DNA from: Verrucomicrobiota bacterium
Lineage (GTDB): Bacteria; Verrucomicrobiota; Verrucomicrobiia; Limisphaerales; J093
Length of the DNA stretch: 64,000 nucleotides
Direction of reading: 5' to 3'
Assembly (NCBI GenBank): GCA_029556615.1
Contig: JAKQDD010000113.1
Coordinates: 124,001 to 188,000, forward strand
This document shows positions 28,277 to 36,286 of the stretch, piece by piece (position 1 is the first letter of the stretch; the number at the start of each line of letters is the position of its first letter). The position numbers were made by a program, and so were the translations under genes. Below the pieces are notes generated by a model that had not been told where the DNA came from, ran no database searches, and worked only from the letters and a program-made list of their open reading frames with translations.

Positions 28277-29719
28277 ATGAACCCCCATTCCATCACCCGA
28301 CGTTCCTTTCTGGGCACCGCGGCGGCCGGTTGCGCCTGGTGCGCCTCGCAAGCCTTCTCCCCCTGGTCCTTCGCGGCCGGCGCCGAGCGTTTCCCCGCGC
28401 TCCCGCCCGTCAGGATTCACAAGCTCTATGTCGGCCGGACCGGCGACATGTACCTCGCTCATCCGACCGAGGAGCTGGCCCGGTTCGAACAGTATTTCTC
28501 CGACCTCGAACGGAAGCTGGGGGACGTGCAGTTCGTCGGCGGCGAGATGATCCCGCCGGTCGAGGTCGAGACGCTGGCCGCCAAGGTCCGCGACGCGGAC
28601 GGCCTTGTGATCATCCATCTTTCCGGGCATGGCGGCGAACCGCCCGTGCTCGGCCGGCTCATCGACGTCGGTCTGCCCACCGTTCTCTTCTCCCAGCCTT
28701 TCAGCGGCCATCACTGGATGTACTTCCCCCAGTGGCATCGCCAGGGCAAGAACGTCATCCTCATCCCTAGCAGCGATTGGAAGGAACTCGACCGCGCCGT
28801 CGGCCTGCTCCGCGTGCCTGCCTCGCTGAAGAAGACGCGGATCATCGCCTGGGGCAAACCCCAGGGGACGGCTTTGGCCTGCTCCGCCGAGAAGATCCGG
28901 GAGCGCTTTGGCGCCGAGTTGGTCTCCGTGAGCAACGAGCGCGTCCAGGAGATCTACAAGAGCATCGATCCCAAGGCGGCCGAGGCCGAGGCCGAGGCCT
29001 ATTGGCTGACCCAGGCCCGGCGGATCGTCGAGCCCGGCCGGGCCGAGATCATCGCCTCCGCCCAATTGTTTTTGGCGCTCAAGGAGCTCATGGCCCAGGA
29101 GCGCGCCCAGGCGGTGGCCAGTTCGCACTGCATGGGCACGCCGCGCGGATGCCTGGCGTTCAGCAAGCTCAACGACCTCGGCTTCGTGGGCGCCTGCGAG
29201 GGCGACATGGACTCGACCCTCACCATGTTGATCTTCGCCTATGCGTTCCATGTGCCCGGCTTCATCAGCGACCCGGTCATCGACAAGGCGAAGGGCGCCA
29301 TGGTCCATTTCCATTGCACCTCGGCGACCCGGATGGACGGGCCGCAGGGGAAGCGCCTCCCGTTCACGATCCGCACCCAGACCGACAGCCGCGGCGGCGT
29401 GGCGCTCGAGGTCGAAAACCGGGTCGGGCAGGTTGTCACCTGCGCCAAACTGGTGAACCTCGACACCATGCTCCTCACCCCGGGCCGGATCCTCGAGACC
29501 AGCACCAGCCCGCTGGCTTGCCGGACCCAATTCGCCCAGGCGGTGCCGAACGCCCGCAACCTGTTCCTCAACTGGGGCGAGAACGTCATCCAGGGCGACA
29601 TGATGACCCTCCTTCATCGCGTGGTGTTCTACGGCGATCATGCGGAGGCGATCCGTGAACTGGGCGATCTCATGGGGTTCAAGGTGATCGAGGAAGGCGG
29701 CACGACGCAGCAAGCGTAG
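28277..29719 (+). CDS. Tat-exported L-fucose/L-arabinose isomerase-like protein
   Basis: Tat leader ITRRSFLGTAAAGCAWC; isomerase-like body (HCMGTPRGCLAFSKLNDLGFVGACEGDMDSTLTMLIF, DPVIDKAKGAMVHFHCTS). Confidence 0.75.
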   Translation: MNPHSITRRSFLGTAAAGCAWCASQAFSPWSFAAGAERFPALPPVRIHKLYVGRTGDMYLAHPTEELARFEQYFSDLERKLGDVQFVGGEMIPPVEVETLAAKVRDADGLVIIHLSGHGGEPPVLGRLIDVGLPTVLFSQPFSGHHWMYFPQWHRQGKNVILIPSSDWKELDRAVGLLRVPASLKKTRIIAWGKPQGTALACSAEKIRERFGAELVSVSNERVQEIYKSIDPKAAEAEAEAYWLTQARRIVEPGRAEIIASAQLFLALKELMAQERAQAVASSHCMGTPRGCLAFSKLNDLGFVGACEGDMDSTLTMLIFAYAFHVPGFISDPVIDKAKGAMVHFHCTSATRMDGPQGKRLPFTIRTQTDSRGGVALEVENRVGQVVTCAKLVNLDTMLLTPGRILETSTSPLACRTQFAQAVPNARNLFLNWGENVIQGDMMTLLHRVVFYGDHAEAIRELGDLMGFKVIEEGGTTQQA

Positions 29720-29768
29720 CGATCGATTCTGCTTTGCGTGCGGCGAGAGGCTCTCCAAGCTCCCGGGC

Positions 29769-32615
29769 ATGCGGCACGAACAGCACCGGGGCGGATGGCG
29801 GGCAGCAACTCGCATGGCGGCCTGCCTCGGGCCGTTGGCGTTGGCGTGGTGGGCGTTGCTGGCGCTGGTCCCGGCCGGCGTGCGGCTGCAGGCTGCGGAG
29901 GTCAATGCCCCCATGGTTGTTTACGATCTCACCCCGCTGTTCTCCCTCGATCTCGCCGATGACGCCCAGCGACGCCGGTTCTGGGACGAGACGCATCTGG
30001 TGGTTTCCCTGCAGGGCCTGGTGAATCGGGAGAAACCGCGGCTGTTCCTGCGGTACCTGGCGGAGCCGGACGATTTCTGGTGGCGTGAAATGACGCGGCC
30101 GGGCGGCTGGCTCGAGGGCCGGGAGATCGTCCGGGTCACCGGAATCGCGGAACTGCTCGAGCGATTCCGCACGGACTATCGCGGCGCGGTGGTATGGGAC
30201 GAACGCGTGCCGGCCACGTCCAATCTGGCGTCAACGATCGCGGGCTGCGAGCGCCTGCTCTGCGTGCGTTATGACGAGCGGGAGGGGTCGCTGTATCAAC
30301 GGTGCGTCGGGGACGGACGGCCGCTCGAAGCGATGATCCGGCTCTTGGCAGCCGATGGCTCGCCGCTGTTCACCGGCCGCGGCCGAGTTCCCGGGACTGA
30401 CCTCGAATCGTCGGGAAGCGCCAAGAACGATGCCTATCGCTGGTTGATCCGGCATTATGTCGAAAGCGGAAAGGCCAATCCGCAACGCATGGGGTACTAC
30501 CTCGATGCCGACTGGTTTCGCAGCTGGAAGGCCGCCGCGCCCGAGAACCACACGCTGGTGAATCACGATTTCGTGATTGCCCATCGCGGGGTGCTGTTCG
30601 ACTTGAACGCCTGGGACGATGAGGCGTGCGTCGACGATCCCGGCCAGGCCCCGGGTACCGACCTGGCAACGCTGAAGCAACTCCTCCATGCGGCTTGCGA
30701 CCGGCTCCGCGGTTCGGGCATGATCCACGTCGCCGGGTTTGTCCCCTGGGCCTACAAATACACCACCCACGGCCGGGCGGGCGGCAAACACGCCGAGGTC
30801 CCGACCGAATGGCGGTTTGCCGAGGTGCTTTCCTGTTTCAATGCCTACCTGGACGCCGACGCCCTTGGCTTGGGCGCGATGGCGAACGCGTCGTTCTACC
30901 AGCACTACCCGCTGGCCGCACGCTATCCGCAGAATCCACGCCCCACCCGGGCGGACCTGGTCGCGCGCGGCCTGCTGGATGCCGCAGGCAAGGTCGTGCC
31001 CCGGGCGTACGTGGCGCATTACGTCGGCGACTATGATGCGGCAGCGTGGTTGTATCGGGAGCTGCCGCGGATGTGGCGCGACCCTGCCCGGGGGCGGACA
31101 CCGCTCTCGTGGGCGTTCAATCCGAACCTGAGCGAGCGGTTTCCCGTCGGGATGGCCTGGGCGCGCGCCCACCGGTCCACCAACGATTGGTTTGTGGCGG
31201 GCGATTCCGGGGCGGGCTACTTGAACCCGGGCTATGTGACCCCGCCGCGGCCGCACTCGGGATTGCCGTCCGGCCTCGAGACCTGGGAGCGCCATTGCCG
31301 TCGGTTCTATGAGCAATGGGACCTGACGATCACGGGGTTCATCATCGACGGCTATGCGCGGGGACTGTCACCGGAAGGCCTGGATGCCTACGCGCGATTC
31401 TCCCCGGACGGCATCGTGGCCCAGAAGATCCCCCCCCAGGGCATTCACCGGGGAATGCCGTTCCTGCGGATGGCGACGGATCTCTCCGGCAGTCCGGCTG
31501 AGGCGGCTTCGAGGATTGCGGAGCTGGGCCGGGGAACGCCCCCGCGGTTCGTGGTCTGCAGATCGATCCTGCAGACGCCGGCGTGGTACGCGGCGGTGGG
31601 CGCCGAACTCGAGACACTGGCCGGCGAATCGGTCCGCGTGGTGGACCTGTACACGCTGATGGACCTGGTGAAAATCCACGAGGCGAAACCAGACCCGCAA
31701 TCCGCGGCCAACGCGCCCGCGGATCCGGAAACCCGCGGGAGCAACGACCCGCACACCGGCCTGGAGCTGATTCGTGACCCCGGCTTTGCGCAGGGTTTCA
31801 CAGTCCTGGCGCCGGCGGCTCCGGCTCGCGAGGTCGGCCGGTGGAAGAGTAACCGGGACGAGAAACCGCCCGTCTGGCAGATTGCCCAATGGAACAGCCG
31901 ACAGGCGTTCAGCAGACCGCCCTCCGATGCGGGCTTTCCGGGAGCCTGGTCGAACGCCGCCAAGTGGCTCGCGGTCAAGGCTTCGGAGCCCGGCGGCATG
32001 GTTCTCACCCTCGGCGTGGATTCCCGGGCCGAGTATCAGGACGGTCTGCGGCGATCGGCTTCCGAACCCTGGGTGCATTTACTGGTTCAGCAGGAGATCG
32101 TCTCCGCGCCGTCGATGGCCGAGACGAAGGCGTTGCGGCTGCGATTCAAAACCCGGTTGGTCGAGGCGGAGACCTTCCGGCCGGAGGGATACTCGCCGGG
32201 GCTGCATGCCGCGCAATACCAACTCGTCTTGACCTTGAACAACACCCGGCCTTCCTCGGCGGGTCACGGGGATTTCCTCTGGTTTGTCGTGCCCCTGTAC
32301 GACGACCGCCACGCGGTGCCGCCAGAATATGTGGCACAGGACTTCGCCGTGAGCGCCGGAAAGCTCATTTATAATCCCGGTCTTGTGGCCTTCTCGAGCC
32401 AGCGGGTTCAACGGAGCCAGTGGCTCGAGGTGGACTGTGACGTGCGGCCCTTGCTCGAAAAAGCCCTCGAGACGGCCTGGGCCAAGGGTTACCTGCGAGG
32501 TTCAACAGAACGTGCCGACTACCGCGTTGCCAGCTTGAACCTCGGCTGGGAAGTGCCCGGACTCAACCGCGTCGCCATGGACCTGCGCGACCTCAGCCTG
32601 CGCGCCCTCCGGTAG
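29769..32615 (+). CDS. GxGYxYP-family putative glycoside hydrolase
   Basis: Signal peptide; VVSLQGLVNREKPRLFLRY; AGDSGAGYLNPGY motif. Confidence 0.75.
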   Translation: MRHEQHRGGWRAATRMAACLGPLALAWWALLALVPAGVRLQAAEVNAPMVVYDLTPLFSLDLADDAQRRRFWDETHLVVSLQGLVNREKPRLFLRYLAEPDDFWWREMTRPGGWLEGREIVRVTGIAELLERFRTDYRGAVVWDERVPATSNLASTIAGCERLLCVRYDEREGSLYQRCVGDGRPLEAMIRLLAADGSPLFTGRGRVPGTDLESSGSAKNDAYRWLIRHYVESGKANPQRMGYYLDADWFRSWKAAAPENHTLVNHDFVIAHRGVLFDLNAWDDEACVDDPGQAPGTDLATLKQLLHAACDRLRGSGMIHVAGFVPWAYKYTTHGRAGGKHAEVPTEWRFAEVLSCFNAYLDADALGLGAMANASFYQHYPLAARYPQNPRPTRADLVARGLLDAAGKVVPRAYVAHYVGDYDAAAWLYRELPRMWRDPARGRTPLSWAFNPNLSERFPVGMAWARAHRSTNDWFVAGDSGAGYLNPGYVTPPRPHSGLPSGLETWERHCRRFYEQWDLTITGFIIDGYARGLSPEGLDAYARFSPDGIVAQKIPPQGIHRGMPFLRMATDLSGSPAEAASRIAELGRGTPPRFVVCRSILQTPAWYAAVGAELETLAGESVRVVDLYTLMDLVKIHEAKPDPQSAANAPADPETRGSNDPHTGLELIRDPGFAQGFTVLAPAAPAREVGRWKSNRDEKPPVWQIAQWNSRQAFSRPPSDAGFPGAWSNAAKWLAVKASEPGGMVLTLGVDSRAEYQDGLRRSASEPWVHLLVQQEIVSAPSMAETKALRLRFKTRLVEAETFRPEGYSPGLHAAQYQLVLTLNNTRPSSAGHGDFLWFVVPLYDDRHAVPPEYVAQDFAVSAGKLIYNPGLVAFSSQRVQRSQWLEVDCDVRPLLEKALETAWAKGYLRGSTERADYRVASLNLGWEVPGLNRVAMDLRDLSLRALR

Positions 32616-32670
32616 GGAGACGGTGGTTTGTGCACGGCGGTCGCTGAATACGATCCCAGCCCCGCGAGCC

Positions 32671-32774
32671 AGTGCGCCAGTGCGCCAGTGCGCCAGTGCG
32701 CCAGTGCGTCAGTGCGCCAGTGCGTCAGTGCGCCAGTGCGTCAGTGCGCCAGTGCGTCGGTGCGCCAGGGCGAC
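32671..32774. repeat. 8-nt tandem repeat (AGTGCGYC), about 12-13 copies
   Basis: Units every 8 nt from 32671; GCC/GTC alternation gives a 16-nt higher-order repeat. Confidence 0.95.
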
Positions 32775-32832
32775 GGAGTGCCGACCGCAACAGTGGACGC
32801 CCCGGTTCTTCCCGCTCCCCGGCCGTGCAGCG

Positions 32833-34071
32833 TCATGGGGAGTACAGCAGATAGGCCTGTCGACGCTTCCGGAACTGCTCGAGGTCGGGCTCCCAGTTCG
32901 ACACGAGATAGCGCGCTGTCTTTCCCGCCTGGAGCGCCTTGCGCGTGGCATCCGTCCCGTTGACCTTGTCGAACATGGTGAAGGACTGCTTGCGCTTGAT
33001 AGCGTCGGCAAACAGATCGCGTCCGGCCAGTTTCTTGAACGCCTCGAGCGCGTAGAAGTTCAGCGCCACCAACGGCGCTTCAGCCGGCTTCGTCAACCGG
33101 AGTCGGACGCCCGACAGGCGTTTGCCCCGATAGAGACCCCGCGTGGGGGTGATGACCGCCGGCTCATACCGGAGACCCGGCAGCCCGTAGTCGTTCAGGA
33201 TTCGCGCCAGTCGCGCGCCATCGATCCAGGGTGCGGCCAGGTATTCGAACGGCCGATCCGTCCCCATTCCGATGCTTACGCCGCCGATTTCTCCCAACAG
33301 GCCCGTGGCCACCAGATGCAGCACCGTGGAGGCCCGGGGAACGTTCGGCGACGTCGCCACCCACGGCAATCCGGTGTCGTCCCACACCATCGACCGGCGC
33401 CAGCCGTGCATCGGCACCACCGTCAGCCGGCAGCGGTTGGTGATCCACCGCTCCCCCTCGATCATCCGGGCGAGCTCGCCACAGGTCATCCCGTACAGGT
33501 AAGGGATGTCCCATCGCCCGACAAACGACCGGAACTTCGGGTTCAGCATGGCGCCTTCGACGCGCTGGCCGCCGAGCGGGTTGGGCCGGTCGAGAACGAC
33601 GAACTCGACTCCTGCCTCGCCGCAGGCCTCCATGGCCAGCCCCATCGTGCTGATATACGTGTACGACCGGCAACCCGTGTCTTGGACGTCGTAGACCAGG
33701 ACGTCGATCCCCTTGAGCATCGCCCGCGTCGGCTTGCGCACCGGCCCGGGTCCGTACAACGAGTAGACGGGCAGCTTCGTCGTCGCATCCGTGCCGTTGG
33801 GAAACTCCCGGCCGGCCGGATGCTCCCCGCGCAGGCCGTGTTCGGGCGCGAACAACGCGACCAACCGGCAATCGGCCGCGCGCCGCAGCCGATCGATCGT
33901 CGAGCGGCCGTGGCGGTCAACGCCGGTGGCATTGGTCAGGAGGCCCACCCGCTTGCCTCGGAGCGGCCCGAACGTCCTGTCGGCCAACACCTCGCTGCCC
34001 AACCGGACCTCAGCTCCGCTTCCACACCACAGGAATGAGGCCGCCATCCATACTGCGGCCAGCGCCAGCAC
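32833..34071 (-). CDS. NamZ-like exo-beta-N-acetylmuramidase (DUF1343)
   Basis: GKRVGLLTNATGVDRHGRSTIDRL, LFAPEHGLRGEHPAG, VYDVQDTGCRSYTYISTMGLAMEA, VLDRPNPLGG; GTG start at 34071 gives a signal peptide, alternative start at 34149. Confidence 0.9.
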   Translation of the reverse strand: MLALAAVWMAASFLWCGSGAEVRLGSEVLADRTFGPLRGKRVGLLTNATGVDRHGRSTIDRLRRAADCRLVALFAPEHGLRGEHPAGREFPNGTDATTKLPVYSLYGPGPVRKPTRAMLKGIDVLVYDVQDTGCRSYTYISTMGLAMEACGEAGVEFVVLDRPNPLGGQRVEGAMLNPKFRSFVGRWDIPYLYGMTCGELARMIEGERWITNRCRLTVVPMHGWRRSMVWDDTGLPWVATSPNVPRASTVLHLVATGLLGEIGGVSIGMGTDRPFEYLAAPWIDGARLARILNDYGLPGLRYEPAVITPTRGLYRGKRLSGVRLRLTKPAEAPLVALNFYALEAFKKLAGRDLFADAIKRKQSFTMFDKVNGTDATRKALQAGKTARYLVSNWEPDLEQFRKRRQAYLLYSP

Positions 34072-34109
34072 CCGGCTGTATCCCCCCAGCCCGGAAACCT
34101 CACAATAGA

Positions 34110-34129
34110 ACCGGTGCAAGGATTTCCGG
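34110..34129 (+). repeat. R3 motif, copy 2 (ACCGGTGCAAGGATTTCCGG)
   Basis: Exact reverse complement of 27090-27109. Confidence 0.8.
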
Positions 34130-34171
34130 CCTTTCGAATTCTGGAACATCAGGTCAGCAGGCCGCGTCAGG

Positions 34172-36286
34172 TCACCAGGCCACGGCCCGATAGAAGCACC
34201 AGGGATTCTCCGGCAGGTCACGGGTGACCACCCGCTCGGACTCCCCCAGCGTCACGGGTTCGAGATCCTCCCACGCTTCGAAGGCTGTTGCCCCCTGGAT
34301 CCAGTAGGTGGCATTGACGGTGCCCGAGATCCGGAACGTGACCTGCCGATCCTGAACCGCAGGCTCGGTCAGCGCCGACGCCGCTGGCGTCGGGACCGCC
34401 GACAACGCCACGATCTCGAGAACCCCAAGGTACGTGAAGTGATAGCTGTTGTTGTTGGCCGGCCCCGGAGTGATCGCAATTCGCAGGCTGCCGCCCGGCG
34501 CGGGCGACAGGTTCGTCACGGTCACCGACAGGTCGACGTTGTTGGCGGCGTTCAAATCCACGACGGCGGTGCGCGCCCCCGTGACCGTGTATCGGGTCTG
34601 CCGGTTGTCGCTGGCGCCCAGGCGCGAGGCGTAAAACGTCAGGTTGTACGCCCTCGCCGGATCCAACCCGCGAAGCTCGAACACCGGCGTCGCATTCGCC
34701 AGCCCGCTGAACGTCTCGGTGTTGCCGAACAGCGAATCCCGGGTGGCGCTCGCCGGGTACTTCGACGCGCCGGTTGCTCCGTTCTCGTTGGCCCCGTTGA
34801 ACCGGGAGAGCATCTGCAGGCTGACGTCGGTGACCAGGCCGCCGGTCGTCACGAGTCCTTCGAGCCGGCCCGTGCTGCTCGATCCCACCGCCGGGGTGAC
34901 GTTGTTCCAGTGCCGGTCCGGATCCGAGGTCCCATGGGCCGTCGTCGCCGCCGCGGCTCCGAAGTCGAGCAGGATCCCCGAAGCCACCGCCGGCGCCCAG
35001 TCGATGCGCAGCACCCCGAGCGCAACCCGCCGGTCCGGATCGGTGTGCCGCGGACCCGGCGTCAGTGCCACGGTGATCTCACCCGCCGCGTCGGGCTCGA
35101 TCCCGGCCACGACGGCGGTGCTGTGGACGTTGCCCGAGACTTCGAGATCGGCGTAGGCCGTCCGCGCCCCGCGAACGGTGAACCGCGTCTCCCGGATGCC
35201 CGCCATTGCCGGGCTGGACGCGTAAAACGTCAGCGTGCAGGCAAGGCCCCGTGCCAGCCCCGAGAGCCGGAACAACGGCACCCTGCCGTCACCGCCACCC
35301 AGCCAGCCATCGCGGCTGGCGGTCGACGGAAAGGCGGTCGATTCGACGGCGCCTTCCTCGGTGAGATCCGTGAACGGCACGATCATCCGCAGCCCGATGC
35401 CGCTCGATCCGCCGTTGGTGCTTCCGAGGTCGGCCAGCCGCCCCCCCGGGGTGCCGGCGACCTCCGCCAGCACGTTGTTCCAGTGAGCCGTCTCGCCCTC
35501 CGCCCCTGCCAGGCTCGGATACGTGCTGCCTCCGAAGTCGAGCAGCACGGTCCGGGCCGGCTTGCGGATGGACGGCACAGGATGCTCGAGGGCCCATGCC
35601 TCGAGCACCGGCTCGACCAGCGACCGCCATAGCGCGTAGCCCGCGGCGTTCATGTGGAGCATGTCCGACCCGAATAGCTCCGGCCGCGGCTGTCCCGAGT
35701 CGTTCAGCATCGGCGTGAACACGTCCACGAACCGCAGCAACGGCCGATCCCGACAGTACTCCTGGACCATGGTGTTGAGCGTTCGCTGCGGTCCGAGGTA
35801 GGCAACCCGGCTCGGACTCGGTTTCACCGCCAGAAAGGCAATCCCCGTGCCCGGCAGATCCCGCTCGACGCGCCCCACGAAGTTCGTCCAGTCGGCGAAC
35901 ACAACGGCAGGGGTCTTGCCGGAAACCAGGTCGTTGTCCCCCTCGTAGTAGACAATCAGCGGCGGCCGATACGGCGTGACCACCCGATCATGGAAATACA
36001 GCACGTCGCTCGCCTGGGACCCGCCAAAACCCCGGTTCAAGACCAGGAATCCCGGGAAATCCCCCGCCAGGCTGCTCCACATCCGGATGCTCGAAGACCC
36101 GACAAACAGCACCGAATTCGGCGGCGGCGGACTCTGCCGGTCCGCCGCCTCGAAAGCCTGGATCTCAGCCTCGAAGCTGTTGGCCGCGAGCGGCCGCGTC
36201 GCCATCCAGGCGAACATGAGCAGCGATCCCCATCGCGCCCAACCCCGGCCGCACCGTGCGCTCCGCAGTGGTCTGAAGGCCCTCAT
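34172..36286 (-). CDS. SGNH/GDSL-type hydrolase with two C-terminal copies of a ~190 aa beta-rich repeat domain
   Basis: NSVLFVGSSSIRMWSSL, YYEGDNDL, DMLHMNAAGYALW; repeat units with LLDFG...FNGANENG...SATRDSLFGN. Confidence 0.85.
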   Translation of the reverse strand: MRAFRPLRSARCGRGWARWGSLLMFAWMATRPLAANSFEAEIQAFEAADRQSPPPPNSVLFVGSSSIRMWSSLAGDFPGFLVLNRGFGGSQASDVLYFHDRVVTPYRPPLIVYYEGDNDLVSGKTPAVVFADWTNFVGRVERDLPGTGIAFLAVKPSPSRVAYLGPQRTLNTMVQEYCRDRPLLRFVDVFTPMLNDSGQPRPELFGSDMLHMNAAGYALWRSLVEPVLEAWALEHPVPSIRKPARTVLLDFGGSTYPSLAGAEGETAHWNNVLAEVAGTPGGRLADLGSTNGGSSGIGLRMIVPFTDLTEEGAVESTAFPSTASRDGWLGGGDGRVPLFRLSGLARGLACTLTFYASSPAMAGIRETRFTVRGARTAYADLEVSGNVHSTAVVAGIEPDAAGEITVALTPGPRHTDPDRRVALGVLRIDWAPAVASGILLDFGAAAATTAHGTSDPDRHWNNVTPAVGSSSTGRLEGLVTTGGLVTDVSLQMLSRFNGANENGATGASKYPASATRDSLFGNTETFSGLANATPVFELRGLDPARAYNLTFYASRLGASDNRQTRYTVTGARTAVVDLNAANNVDLSVTVTNLSPAPGGSLRIAITPGPANNNSYHFTYLGVLEIVALSAVPTPAASALTEPAVQDRQVTFRISGTVNATYWIQGATAFEAWEDLEPVTLGESERVVTRDLPENPWCFYRAVAW

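Noticed and set aside
32671-32774. CRISPR array
   Set aside because: Repeats are 8 nt, contiguous and without spacers. This is a simple tandem repeat; no cas genes seen.
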